This document shows, piece by piece, positions 1 to 7,915 of a stretch of 28,463 bases of DNA. Numbering within the stretch: the stretch's first letter is position 1; each line of letters begins with the position of its first letter. The notes under the pieces are model-generated. The model did no database searches and was not told the origin of the DNA. It worked only from the letters and a program-made list of their open reading frames with translations. This DNA is from CAYVUI01 sp964454745. Its GTDB lineage: Bacteria; Planctomycetota; Phycisphaerae; Sedimentisphaerales; Anaerohalosphaeraceae. The position numbers were made by a program, and so were the translations under genes. Location of the stretch: NCBI GenBank assembly GCA_964454745.1, contig CAYVUI010000060.1, positions 1-28,463 of the forward strand. Reading direction: 5' to 3'.

Positions 1-17
1 CCGCCTGAGAAACTCAG

Positions 18-55
18 TAAAATAGAAATTAGGGCTTATTCAGCAAGCCCTAATT
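18..55 (-). terminator. Intrinsic terminator of the TVP38/phosphodiesterase operon
   Basis: A perfect 11-bp inverted repeat (27-37 pairing with 45-55, stem AATTAGGGCTT, 7-nt loop) lies 38 bases past the stop codon of the last gene of the operon. Read on the minus strand it is followed by a T-rich tract (TTTCTATTTT). The A/T-rich stem base could also work in the plus direction. A second short hairpin (CTGAG, AAA loop, CTCAG) sits at 5-17. Confidence 0.8.
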
Positions 56-93
56 CATTTGGGAAAGGGTTGCAGGTAAAAAGAAATTAGATA

Positions 94-699
94 TCAGATC
101 AGCCAGACTGTATTTGCAAGAATCGTAAGGATGAGGATATTGGGCAGGCTGCCCAGACAGGTTGTCCACAGGAATGTTGAGAATCTGACTTTTGTGAACC
201 CGGCAATAAGATTGAGTATGCAAAAAGGGGCAACCGCAATGATCCGAATCAATAACAGGTACCAAACTCCGTATGTTTCCATATTTGTATTGAATGTTTC
301 AAGTCTCTCTTCGAAACGTTCCTGGATCCATAAGCCGGCAAAATAACGGCTGAACAAGAACGTAACCGATGCGCTGCAGCCGGTCGCAGTGACGGCATAG
401 AGACTCGCTTCGAGAACCCCATACAGCAGGCCTCCTGCCAGGGTCATCACAAACGCAAGCGGAAAGATCAGGTTCAGCAATGTGAAAGTGAGAATATAAA
501 TCAGCACAGACGCAATGTAGTGGGTATTTACAAAATCACGCATATTCGATATGTTTTCTTTGATCCGATCCATATTGAAGTATTGCTGATAGTCACTATA
601 AAATACGACAGCAGCTCCTGTAAAGACGACACAAACAAATACCAGTAATTTGATATGATTTCCTTTGAATATTTGACGGTTCTTTTTGCTCTTTGTCAT
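94..699 (-). CDS. TVP38/TMEM64 (DedA-like, SNARE-associated domain) membrane protein
   Basis: Polytopic inner-membrane protein of 201 residues, a usual length for the TVP38/TMEM64 family (PF09335). Hydrophobic segments lie near residues 13-33, 60-80, 84-110, 140-162 and 175-198. The glycine-rich core AGGLLYGVLEASLYAVTATG, about residues 87-106, followed by an amphipathic stretch and the APFCILNLIAGFTKV segment, is typical of the re-entrant loops of the DedA superfamily. Members are linked to lipid scrambling or flipping and membrane homeostasis; the substrate here is unknown. The ATG at 699 has GAGAG at good spacing. It begins 21 bases after the stop of the phosphodiesterase-EEP gene and is the last gene before a strong terminator, so it is co-transcribed with lipid/glycan-type enzymes. 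Family assignment is firm; biochemical role is inferred. Confidence 0.85.
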   Translation of the reverse strand: MTKSKKNRQIFKGNHIKLLVFVCVVFTGAAVVFYSDYQQYFNMDRIKENISNMRDFVNTHYIASVLIYILTFTLLNLIFPLAFVMTLAGGLLYGVLEASLYAVTATGCSASVTFLFSRYFAGLWIQERFEERLETFNTNMETYGVWYLLLIRIIAVAPFCILNLIAGFTKVRFSTFLWTTCLGSLPNILILTILANTVWLI

Positions 700-720
700 C
701 TTTTACTCTCATATGTCATA

Positions 721-3054
721 TCACTGTTTGATATCAAACTCCGCAACCAGCGGCAAGTGATCTGAAGCCGTGGCGGCCAGATCAGTTCGCAGGGTTTTAC
801 AATTGCGCAACTTAAACGCTTCACTAAAAAAGATATGGTCAATTTGCGTGAAAGGATATTTACAGGGCCAGGTTCGCAAGGGCTTGTTTTTTCCCTGGTT
901 TTGCTGGACAGGCCGGAATTGGGCAGCCAGCCTGGCATAACAGGATGCGCGAGGTGAAAGATTTAAATCTCCACAAACAATAATATGTTTATGCTCCGAA
1001 TATGAAGCTAGACTCTGCTCAATGAGGTAATTAACCTGCATTTGCTTTTCCGGGGTTGTCAATCCAAAATGTGTATTTAGAATATTTACACGGATTTGAT
1101 TTATCAACAGTTCGATTTTGATGAGCCCGCGCGTTTCCAGCCACGACATGCCGTAAGGTTTTGGCAGTGTATATGTATGAACTTTTTGGATGGGCAGGCG
1201 ACTTAGGATACCGTTGCCGTACTGTTCAGATTGAGTTTTCATGACCGGGTGAAAATGATATTCCATGTTCAGGTACTGGGCAATCAGGGCGATTTGATTT
1301 TGTCGAAGGCTTCGGTTTTTCTCGTGATCCAGTTCCTGAAGGGCGACAATATCGGGCTGAGCCTGATGAATGACCCTGGCGATACGATTGGGAGAGAATC
1401 TGCCGTCGAGCCCTCGACAGGAATGTACATTGTATGTCATGATACGAATACGGTTGTGGTTTTGCGGCGGATTGATTTTACATGCGTTGTTTTGTTTTCG
1501 ATAATTCATTACGGCATGATGAATATCGATTGGGCGGAGATATCCATTTGAACTGTCGATTTCAACTCCGGAAGGCAGCAGGGCAAAAGCATTGGTTTCC
1601 TGGAGACCCGGACCGCCGTGTGAACCATTTTCCATCGGGAAAGTAATATACTTTTGATCCGGGGACCAGCCGAGAATCACAATATCTCCGGCATATTGAT
1701 GATGGCAAAGAGCTGCCAGGTCCCGGGAAATTTCCTTTCGATAGGGATAGGAGGCTGGAAATAATTTCTCTCCGTCATCGGGAAGGATAAACTGATGCGA
1801 CCGGTGGAAGGCAATCGCTTTGCCCGATGCGTGGCGAACCAGTGTTACCGGGATAATGTTTTTTTCGGCCAGACACCGGGCGTATTGATTTTTTTCTTTC
1901 AGGCGGTTCATGTCAGGAAGATATACATGCCCAACCGGTCCGGCGGCTGAAACAACGGGCTTTTCGACCCTTTTGTCGTGCTTCTTTCTTTTTCGGTGTC
2001 CGGGGTATACATTGTCTCTTCTGTCAGAAGTGCCCGAGTTGGCAAGCTCCATGTGATCTTCAATTTCTTTTTGGATCGCCTCTTGTATCTTTCGGCCGTA
2101 TGCCTGCTGATAATCGGTGGCTTCTTCCTGGCCATGGTCGGAATATACCCACAGGTCATAATCGCGTACTGGGGAATGTTGGGCGGCACGATATATTCTC
2201 TTGATGGCGTCGTCGATCCCCCGCAATGTCCAGTGGGCAAAGCGGGATGAGGGCCCCCTTCGATGGCTCTGTTCGTCGTAACCGAGGAAATTAATATGAA
2301 TCACGGGAAAGTTTCTTTCGATATCAATTTTGGCTCCGATGACGGCAAGTTCACGAAGAAAGATGCAGGTTCCGACGCGTGAAGGAATGAATTGCAGTTC
2401 TTTTATGAGGTTCTGCCCTTTTATGACGCCCTGAAAAGCATCGATCAGGGATAAGGCAAATTCAGCAATCATCAATCCAGCAAACCGAATACACGCAGGG
2501 ATATTGAAAAGGATCAGCAGCAAAAAACCCAGTGGATATCTGTGGCGAAACAGGCGTTCAGGAGACAGACCGGACACACAAAAGTGCGTTTCCTCAGCCG
2601 AGCCGGAATAAATGTCACAGTAGGCACTTCCTCCTTCAAGAATACCCGGGCCGGATTGTGACAATTCCTTTTCAATCTTATCGGCTTCCATCGGATCAAG
2701 CATAACACTGTTTCGCTTTCGGTCGGGATCGTAGAAATGAAACGCAGGAACTCCCTGGCGAACTCCATAGAATAGTTCACCCTGAACTGCGGGAGTCGTT
2801 GACGGAATCCCGGGATAATGATGATGAAGCGTGTAATGCTGCCTGTCGAGGAGCGATTGAAGGAAAGGCATGCGATTGTGATGAAAAGCGGATTCAAGTT
2901 GTTTTTTTGCGAGCCCATCAATTTGAATCAGAAGCAGCCCCGGGCGGTCTTCCGTCATCGGTTTTACATCCAGGCCCGTCATACGAACGTAAAAACGGGA
3001 ACGAGCGAAAAATCGTCTAATTGAGTAAAATAGTTTTCCGATTTTCGCCAGCAT
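721..3054 (-). CDS. Fusion protein: alkaline-phosphatase-superfamily phosphodiesterase + EEP (endonuclease/exonuclease/phosphatase) domain
   Basis: A 777-residue two-enzyme fusion. The N-terminal part (about 35-515) has the alkaline phosphatase/nucleotide pyrophosphatase metal-site pattern: Asp46 in LLIQIDGL, Thr86/Thr87 in PSTTPA as nucleophile candidates, Asp260 and His264 in GYDEQSH, Asp306-His307 in YSDHG, His479 in NGSHGG. A hydrophobic stretch at about 174-208 inside this domain may touch or cross the membrane, and a very basic insert lies at about 344-364. The C-terminal part (about 535-777) is a complete EEP fold: Asn542 in MTYNVHS, Glu574 in LQELD, His662 in NTHFG, Asp696/Asn698 in GDLNLS, Asp739-His740, Asp765-His766 in SDHLP. 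EEP enzymes cleave phosphodiester bonds in nucleic acids, sphingomyelin or phosphoinositides; the substrate cannot be read from sequence. An upstream in-frame extension to 3225 exists, but it lies inside the glycosyltransferase gene and precedes the domain; the ATG at 3054, four bases after that gene's stop, is preferred. Confidence 0.85.
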   Translation of the reverse strand: MLAKIGKLFYSIRRFFARSRFYVRMTGLDVKPMTEDRPGLLLIQIDGLAKKQLESAFHHNRMPFLQSLLDRQHYTLHHHYPGIPSTTPAVQGELFYGVRQGVPAFHFYDPDRKRNSVMLDPMEADKIEKELSQSGPGILEGGSAYCDIYSGSAEETHFCVSGLSPERLFRHRYPLGFLLLILFNIPACIRFAGLMIAEFALSLIDAFQGVIKGQNLIKELQFIPSRVGTCIFLRELAVIGAKIDIERNFPVIHINFLGYDEQSHRRGPSSRFAHWTLRGIDDAIKRIYRAAQHSPVRDYDLWVYSDHGQEEATDYQQAYGRKIQEAIQKEIEDHMELANSGTSDRRDNVYPGHRKRKKHDKRVEKPVVSAAGPVGHVYLPDMNRLKEKNQYARCLAEKNIIPVTLVRHASGKAIAFHRSHQFILPDDGEKLFPASYPYRKEISRDLAALCHHQYAGDIVILGWSPDQKYITFPMENGSHGGPGLQETNAFALLPSGVEIDSSNGYLRPIDIHHAVMNYRKQNNACKINPPQNHNRIRIMTYNVHSCRGLDGRFSPNRIARVIHQAQPDIVALQELDHEKNRSLRQNQIALIAQYLNMEYHFHPVMKTQSEQYGNGILSRLPIQKVHTYTLPKPYGMSWLETRGLIKIELLINQIRVNILNTHFGLTTPEKQMQVNYLIEQSLASYSEHKHIIVCGDLNLSPRASCYARLAAQFRPVQQNQGKNKPLRTWPCKYPFTQIDHIFFSEAFKLRNCKTLRTDLAATASDHLPLVAEFDIKQ

Positions 3055-3058
3055 AATT

Positions 3059-4324
3059 TTATTTTCCCGCCAGAGCCTGGTCAAAAGCGTGCATTGCATT
3101 TTTGAACATTGAGACTTCCGTCTTTGCCTGTTCAAGAGCCATGATCCAGAGATTGCCTTCATCCTGTTGCGTTTCCTCATATTCTTCGACGGCATTTTCA
3201 TACACGGCAAGCATTTTTTTTGCACAGTTTTTTATAGAAAAGTTTTGAGCGGTCTGACGGGCGTTTTCCTGCATGGTCTTTCGGTCTCCTGGGGCGAGCT
3301 CTTTGATACGAACCAACGCATTGTTCACTTCCTGTATTTCTTCCTTTTCGACCAGGTAACCATTTTGGCCGTCACGAATCACATCAGTGGTTCCAGTGGC
3401 CTTCAGGGAAACGACTGGTGTCGAAGAAGCCATCGCTTCCGTGAGCACCATTCCCTGGGTTTCAGATTTCGAAGTAAAAACAAAAACATCCAGGCTGTGA
3501 TAGGCACTGACCAGTTCGTCTCCGGTCAGGCTGCCCGTGAAAACAACCCGCTTTTGCATCCCTTTGTTGCGGAACAGTGATTCCAGCTCCTGTTTCGTTG
3601 GCCCGTCTCCCGTGAATAGAAACCAACTGTCGTGATTTTCCTCCAGAAACTGAAGGGCGGCTTTCGCCATAAACAGCAGATTCTTTTCCTGCGTAATTCT
3701 TCCGATGTATCCTGCCAGAAAGGTCTGGTCAGGAATGGCGTGTTTTTTTCGGAAGTCCAGGGAGGGCTTCCTGTGAAAACGTTCAAAATCAACACCGGTC
3801 GGGATAACTGCAATTGGGGTTTTCACTTCTCGTGTACGCAGTATATCCCGGATAGAATTACTGGGGGCTATGACCAAGTCACATAAATTTTCATATCCGC
3901 TTGATAGGGAAACGATAAAATTTTTCATGTTCAGCGACTTGACCGGGGTGTAATGCGTGTACAATTCATAACGGGTATGGTGTGTAAATATTAGCGGCAG
4001 GTGGTGTCGTGCAGAGAATCGCTGGGCAGTACTGCCCACAAAAAAGGGATGATGAGAATGAATGATGTCAGGCTCGAAGCCACTGAGTTGGTTTTCAAGG
4101 TAGCCCGGAACCGGAAGCCTGAGCGAATAATCAATTCCACTGCAATGCTGAATGGAAGGCAGCCGAATGACATCTTCATCCTGCTCTTCTTTGCCGTCAT
4201 AATCCGGTGCGACGACGAGGGTGCGGTGTCCCTGCTGGCGATACTGCTCGGTAAAAGCTTTTACCGAATTGGCCACGCCTCCGATGCGGGGAAGATAAGA
4301 ATTTGTCATCATCAAAATGTTCAT
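3059..4324 (-). CDS. GT4-family glycosyltransferase, diacylglycerol glucosyltransferase-like
   Basis: Cytosolic or membrane-peripheral GT-B glycosyltransferase of 421 residues. The N-terminal Rossmann half begins NILMMTNSYLPRIGGVANSV, with the glycine loop for the donor. The HSHHPFF and FTHHTRYELYTHY segments are typical of the branch containing 1,2-diacylglycerol 3-glucosyltransferases. The donor site in the second half has GYIGRITQEKN and the family 4 EX7E motif (Glu near 288 and 296, in SETQGMVLTEA). A C-terminal tail of about 45 residues is charged and helical. A GTG at 4330 would overlap the previous stop, but the ATG at 4324 has AAGGGG five bases upstream and is preferred. It follows the glycosidase gene by two bases and precedes the phosphodiesterase-EEP gene by four, so translation is probably coupled. 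GT4 membership is certain; lipid acceptor is an inference. Confidence 0.88.
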   Translation of the reverse strand: MNILMMTNSYLPRIGGVANSVKAFTEQYRQQGHRTLVVAPDYDGKEEQDEDVIRLPSIQHCSGIDYSLRLPVPGYLENQLSGFEPDIIHSHHPFFVGSTAQRFSARHHLPLIFTHHTRYELYTHYTPVKSLNMKNFIVSLSSGYENLCDLVIAPSNSIRDILRTREVKTPIAVIPTGVDFERFHRKPSLDFRKKHAIPDQTFLAGYIGRITQEKNLLFMAKAALQFLEENHDSWFLFTGDGPTKQELESLFRNKGMQKRVVFTGSLTGDELVSAYHSLDVFVFTSKSETQGMVLTEAMASSTPVVSLKATGTTDVIRDGQNGYLVEKEEIQEVNNALVRIKELAPGDRKTMQENARQTAQNFSIKNCAKKMLAVYENAVEEYEETQQDEGNLWIMALEQAKTEVSMFKNAMHAFDQALAGK

Positions 4325-4326
4325 CC

Positions 4327-6597
4327 TCACCCCTTCTTATGCACTGTAATATCGGTTGACTGCGAGGGGAATGTTTTTTCACAAAAGCCCGGAATGGCAA
4401 CACGTATTTCCGAAGGAGGGGTTCTCCACTGCGATTTCAGCTTGATGTTGGCCATGTGATTCTCAAACAGAAAGGTTGCGTTCACCTGTCCCCATATCGT
4501 TGCAGCCGGTCCAATTTCAATCTTTTTTCCGGGCTGTGCCCATTCCGGATGGACGCCGAGTCCGAGCACAAGTTGTCCGGTTCTAAAGTCCTCAAAGACC
4601 AGTGAATTCCGTAAAAAGGTAATCCATTCCGCTGCTGCCCAGATGTGCTGTCCGTCTCCCATGCATCCGGCCCGTGTTTGAGGATGAATGGCTTCGGGCC
4701 ATTGCCCGGTGGCACTGGCCAGGCGGGTCAGTTCATCTTCCAGAAGAATAAAACGGTTGTCTCCGGCCTGCATGAATACCTGGGCAAGATGCAGGGTCAG
4801 GTAGGCGTTAATCCCGGAGTGTGAAACATTGAGCAGGAAGCCATCATGGAAGCAATGATGGTGATAGAGATAATCTGCCGTCGCCATCAGCCTTTTGTCT
4901 GCGGCATCATAAATCTGCACAGGATACCGACAGGCCAGGGAACCAATCGCCGCGGAATCCATTCTGCGATTCGGCGATACCGGGATTGACTGGACATGGA
5001 GTCGTTGCTGGGCCTTTGCAACGCTCTTTTCAATTGCAGTATGAAGCCTGTGGGCACCCTGTTCAAATTTCTTTGCCTCTTTCTGTCTCCCATATTTTCT
5101 GCAAAGTTCATTTGCAGTCTGCAATCCCGCCAGTGCCCAGTAGTCATCCCAGTAATAGAAATCATTTGGGCCGAAATGCTCGGCACTGAACCCGGCCGGC
5201 AGCAATCCGGCATGGTTTTCATGCCCATCCGGGTCCGTACACTTATGCAAAATCCAGCAGGCCGCTTTTTCGACAGCTTGCATCCATTTCTTGTCGGGTC
5301 TTTCTCCGGTTAATTTCAGGTACTGCCCGAGGATCCAGATCGACTGTCCATTGGAATCCCATTCTCCCTGTTGTGACTGGAAATAGCCGTTGAGTTTTTG
5401 TTTGTGCGGGTACGTATCGAGGATCGTTTTGACACGTTTGGGCAAATTGGCACAAAGAAGGGCGTAGAGGATAAATGCTGCATCTCGAAACCAGAATTTT
5501 TTGTATGTGAAGGGGCCTGGATAAACTTCCTGTGAATTGGTATGCATCAGGACAGAACGGATAGCCGTATCGTAGAGGAATTGCTTACGGGCATCCGGCA
5601 GTTCAATACGGCAATAATCCGCAAGACTCTGTCTCCATACTTCACGGCCGGGGTCTAATGATGTATATTTTATATCGGGTTTGCGTGAATCCAGGGCAAC
5701 GGTGACATTAATTTCTCTTTCGCCGTTTAGCGCAAACACTGCGCCACCGGAAGCAAGACCCACATCGCATTCCACTTGATTCTTCTCACAGGTCCGCTTT
5801 TCGAGAATCCGATTGATAACGTCACCATGCTGATATTCACTGAAATAGGTTTCTTCCGCCGGCGGATCAAACTCGATTGTATCCATGTCATTGACTCTCC
5901 AGCGTTTTGAGTCGGAAGTGTTTTCGATCGTATGAACAAAACTGATGCCTTCCGGATTATAGGGACGCAGAGACACAATAATTTTTTGAGCGTTTTGTTC
6001 TTTTGCCTGAATCCGGATTTTACAGAAGGGACGGTTTCTTTCTGCAAGAAGTTTCGTAGTGACTCTGATCGTATCGCCAAAGAACTCGTGGTCGGTCATG
6101 ACTTCCAGTTTTTCCCGACAGGTGATCGTTTGCTTCGGTGCGGTTTTCTGTCTTGACGGGGCATAGAGTCGATTTTTATCGTCAATCAAAAAAACGTCCA
6201 GCGACCAGCCGTCCAGATGGGGAGTAATCAGACCTGCAGGGTCAATTATTGGATAATACGGGCAGTCCGGCTGACCAACTGCGGTCCAGTTCCGATGGGT
6301 CAGATTGACGTAAGTCAGCGAAAAAGCCCGCGGGATAAAGGTTGGGTTTTGGGGGTTGAATTGCTGGTTGATCCACCAGGGCCAGATCCAGTCCTGATTT
6401 TGCGGTATGGCGCGGCAATTGATCAATCCGCGCGCATGAAAAACCGCACTGTCCCGGATCAGCTCAATCGGGCCGGCGACTTCGCTGGGCTGGGCGAATT
6501 TCTGAAAATACGACCAGATCGTGATCGGGTCCAGAAATCCATGCGCCCGGGCCAGTTTACGTATCACAAATTTCCACGGCAGCCAGCTTAGCCGCAT
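4327..6597 (-). CDS. Six-hairpin glycoside hydrolase, glycogen-debranching/GH15-like
   Basis: A 756-residue protein without a signal peptide, so probably cytosolic. The first 330 residues are beta-rich, as in the N-terminal domain of amylo-alpha-1,6-glucosidase-like proteins. From about residue 370 it resembles the (alpha/alpha)6 toroid of debranching enzymes and glucoamylases: KFWFRDAAFILYALL, then QQGEWDSNGQSIW with a candidate acid Glu, DFYYWDDYWALAGL, and GQWPEAIHP with a candidate second Glu near the end of the barrel. Such enzymes hydrolyse alpha-linked glucose or other hexoses from oligosaccharides or glycoconjugates; the exact linkage is not predictable. The ATG at 6597 has a strong GAGGGAGAG ribosome site. 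It is the first gene of a four-gene operon, with a TTGACT-18-CATAAT promoter upstream. Family level is fairly sure, specificity is not. Confidence 0.75.
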   Translation of the reverse strand: MRLSWLPWKFVIRKLARAHGFLDPITIWSYFQKFAQPSEVAGPIELIRDSAVFHARGLINCRAIPQNQDWIWPWWINQQFNPQNPTFIPRAFSLTYVNLTHRNWTAVGQPDCPYYPIIDPAGLITPHLDGWSLDVFLIDDKNRLYAPSRQKTAPKQTITCREKLEVMTDHEFFGDTIRVTTKLLAERNRPFCKIRIQAKEQNAQKIIVSLRPYNPEGISFVHTIENTSDSKRWRVNDMDTIEFDPPAEETYFSEYQHGDVINRILEKRTCEKNQVECDVGLASGGAVFALNGEREINVTVALDSRKPDIKYTSLDPGREVWRQSLADYCRIELPDARKQFLYDTAIRSVLMHTNSQEVYPGPFTYKKFWFRDAAFILYALLCANLPKRVKTILDTYPHKQKLNGYFQSQQGEWDSNGQSIWILGQYLKLTGERPDKKWMQAVEKAACWILHKCTDPDGHENHAGLLPAGFSAEHFGPNDFYYWDDYWALAGLQTANELCRKYGRQKEAKKFEQGAHRLHTAIEKSVAKAQQRLHVQSIPVSPNRRMDSAAIGSLACRYPVQIYDAADKRLMATADYLYHHHCFHDGFLLNVSHSGINAYLTLHLAQVFMQAGDNRFILLEDELTRLASATGQWPEAIHPQTRAGCMGDGQHIWAAAEWITFLRNSLVFEDFRTGQLVLGLGVHPEWAQPGKKIEIGPAATIWGQVNATFLFENHMANIKLKSQWRTPPSEIRVAIPGFCEKTFPSQSTDITVHKKG

Positions 6598-6622
6598 AAT
6601 GCTCTCCCTCTGGGATTTGGAT

Positions 6623-6652
6623 ATTATGAAAGAACGCCGTCAGATGAGTCAA
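6623..6652 (-). promoter_or_regulatory. Sigma70-type promoter for the glycosidase-GT4-phosphodiesterase-TVP38 operon
   Basis: On the minus strand a -35 box TTGACT (6647-6652, 5/6) and a -10 box CATAAT (6623-6628, 5/6) are 18 bases apart, placing the transcript start roughly 20 bases before the first start codon at 6597. It lies in the only non-coding gap of this strand before the operon. Predicted by eye, not tested. Confidence 0.5.
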
Positions 6653-6710
6653 AGAATTCCTTTGGCGGCATTGCAATTTTGTACAGCAAGCTTGAGTACT
6701 GTAAGGAGCT

Positions 6711-6920
6711 TTATTTTTCCTTAATCACTACGGTTTTATCCCCTTTCGCTTTTGCTCCTGACAGCAACCCTGCAATCAGCAGAATGACAAAAACGGCCAG
6801 GAAGATGAAAAAGAGGATTTTCGCTATGGAAGCGGCTGCCGCGGCAATCCCGGTAAACCCGAAAATTGCGGCAATAACGGCGATGATGAAAAAAATCAAA
6901 GCCCATTTTAAAAAGCTCAT
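6711..6920 (-). CDS. DUF1328/YtjA-family small membrane protein
   Basis: A 69-residue peptide with two hydrophobic helices (about 5-27 and 32-55) separated by a small-residue hinge, FGFTGIAAAAASIAK, and a short charged C-terminus. This matches the DUF1328 (YtjA) family in length and pattern: small inner-membrane proteins of unknown function, often found near stress genes. The ATG at 6920 has a perfect AAGGAG site at 6927-6932. No clear -35/-10 pair stands out upstream, although a TATACT lies about 40 bases before the start codon. The gene stands alone: the next gene downstream has its own promoter, and the regulator upstream ends in a hairpin. Confidence 0.85.
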   Translation of the reverse strand: MSFLKWALIFFIIAVIAAIFGFTGIAAAAASIAKILFFIFLAVFVILLIAGLLSGAKAKGDKTVVIKEK

Positions 6921-7005
6921 TGTGGTCTCCTTATGTCTTAATAACAGTATTTCTACGGTTAAGTATAAAAAAAGACATCAAGGAGAGAAAATAGGGAAAT
7001 CCCTG

Positions 7006-7038
7006 AAATAAGCCTAATGTTTTCTCCCAGGCTTATTT
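7006..7038 (-). terminator. Hairpin terminator overlapping the stop codon of the response regulator
   Basis: A perfect 10-bp inverted repeat (AAATAAGCCT at 7006-7015 with AGGCTTATTT at 7029-7038, 13-nt loop) overlaps the TAA at 7037-7039. The descending arm ends in TTATTT on the minus strand, but the following run (CAGGGATTTCCC) is only partly T-rich, so termination may be incomplete. A second small hairpin, AGGGA-AA-TCCCT, follows directly. Confidence 0.5.
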
Positions 7039-7690
7039 AGATCGAAGTTAGTCCTTCCTTGAGAGCGTATTTGGTCAGCTCTGCAAGATTATCGATATCG
7101 AGCTTTTTCATAATCTTGGAACGATGAGTCTCCACCGTTTTATGGCTGATATGCAGGTCAGAAGCGGCTTGATGTGTTGTTCGTCCTTCAGAGAGCAATT
7201 GCAGGACCTGTCTTTCACGATCCGTGAGAAGATTGAAAGCGGAAGGGGATGCATTTTTTTTCTCATGAACAGCGTTATCGATTACCACGTCTGTAATGGC
7301 AGGGCTCAGATAGTTCTGGTGATCGTAAACCGTTTCGATCGCGTCCACGACTTCTTCAAATGCGCAGTCTTTCAGCAAATACCCGTCTGCTCCGGCTTTG
7401 AGCATCTCAAGTACAAACTTGCGTTCTGAATGCATGGAAAGAGCGATGACACGGATATTTTCGAAGTCCCGTTTGATTACCCTCGTAACTTCAATTCCAT
7501 TCATGCCCGGGATGCCGATATCCATCAGAACCACATCGGGTTTGAGCTCCCGGACGAGGCTGATCACATCGTTGCCGTTATGTGCGAACCCCGTCACATC
7601 AATTTGCCTGCTTTTCGCGAGAAGACTTTTGAGCCCATCAATCACGATCTGATGATCATCCGCAATAATGACTTTGATCATTTCCTGCAT
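7037..7690 (-). CDS. NarL/FixJ-type response regulator (REC + LuxR HTH)
   Basis: Cytosolic two-component transcription factor of 217 residues. The receiver domain (about 5-122) has the acidic pair Asp11-Asp12 in IIADDHQ, the phospho-acceptor Asp57 in LMDIGIPGMNG, and the conserved lysine in GYLLKD. The C-terminal LuxR helix-turn-helix (about 150-215) shows LTDRERQVLQLLSEG and SHKTVETHRSKIMKKL. An in-frame extension to 7780 runs across the probable promoter and is not conserved in kind; the ATG at 7690, with GGGGG upstream, is chosen. No kinase is adjacent. The nearest is the hybrid PAS kinase at 11983-13602, whose receiver is of the same subfamily, so the two may form a pathway (inference). 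Confidence 0.92.
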   Translation of the reverse strand: MQEMIKVIIADDHQIVIDGLKSLLAKSRQIDVTGFAHNGNDVISLVRELKPDVVLMDIGIPGMNGIEVTRVIKRDFENIRVIALSMHSERKFVLEMLKAGADGYLLKDCAFEEVVDAIETVYDHQNYLSPAITDVVIDNAVHEKKNASPSAFNLLTDRERQVLQLLSEGRTTHQAASDLHISHKTVETHRSKIMKKLDIDNLAELTKYALKEGLTSI

Positions 7691-7732
7691 ATATGCCCCC
7701 ATCGGTTTGTACGGTATTTTCTCATGAGTTAA

Positions 7733-7761
7733 AGTATATATTCTAAGTCTTGAAAAGTCGA
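7733..7761 (-). promoter_or_regulatory. Sigma70-type promoter of the response-regulator gene
   Basis: On the minus strand TCGACT (-35, 7756-7761, 4/6) and TATACT (-10, 7733-7738, 5/6) are separated by exactly 17 bases, leaving a leader of about 35 bases before the ATG at 7690. This supports the shorter start for the regulator, because the longer reading frame would start upstream of the -35 box. Confidence 0.5.
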
Positions 7762-7805
7762 GGAAATAATTTGGGACCAATATTTTGATGGAACAAATGA
7801 AGAAT

Positions 7806-7831
7806 ATAACTGGTTATTACATACCTGTTAT
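7806..7831. repeat. Imperfect dyad upstream of the response-regulator promoter
   Basis: ATAACTGGT (7806-7814) is repeated inverted as ACCTGTTAT (7823-7831), with eight of nine bases pairing and an 8-base centre. It is about 45 bases upstream of the -35 box of the regulator gene, a usual place for an activator site. It could be an autoregulatory operator or a chance dyad in AT-rich DNA. Confidence 0.35.
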
Positions 7832-7915
7832 TCCTTTTTAGGCAAATAATCAGGGCGATCTGGATTTATTATGTATTCATAAAGAGCGGGAATTAAGAAT
7901 GAGATATGGATAGAA

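Noticed and set aside
3055..3225. N-terminal extension of the phosphodiesterase-EEP frame by 57 residues
   Set aside because: It lies wholly inside the glycosyltransferase coding region in another frame, is not domain-like, and a start four bases after that gene is more natural.
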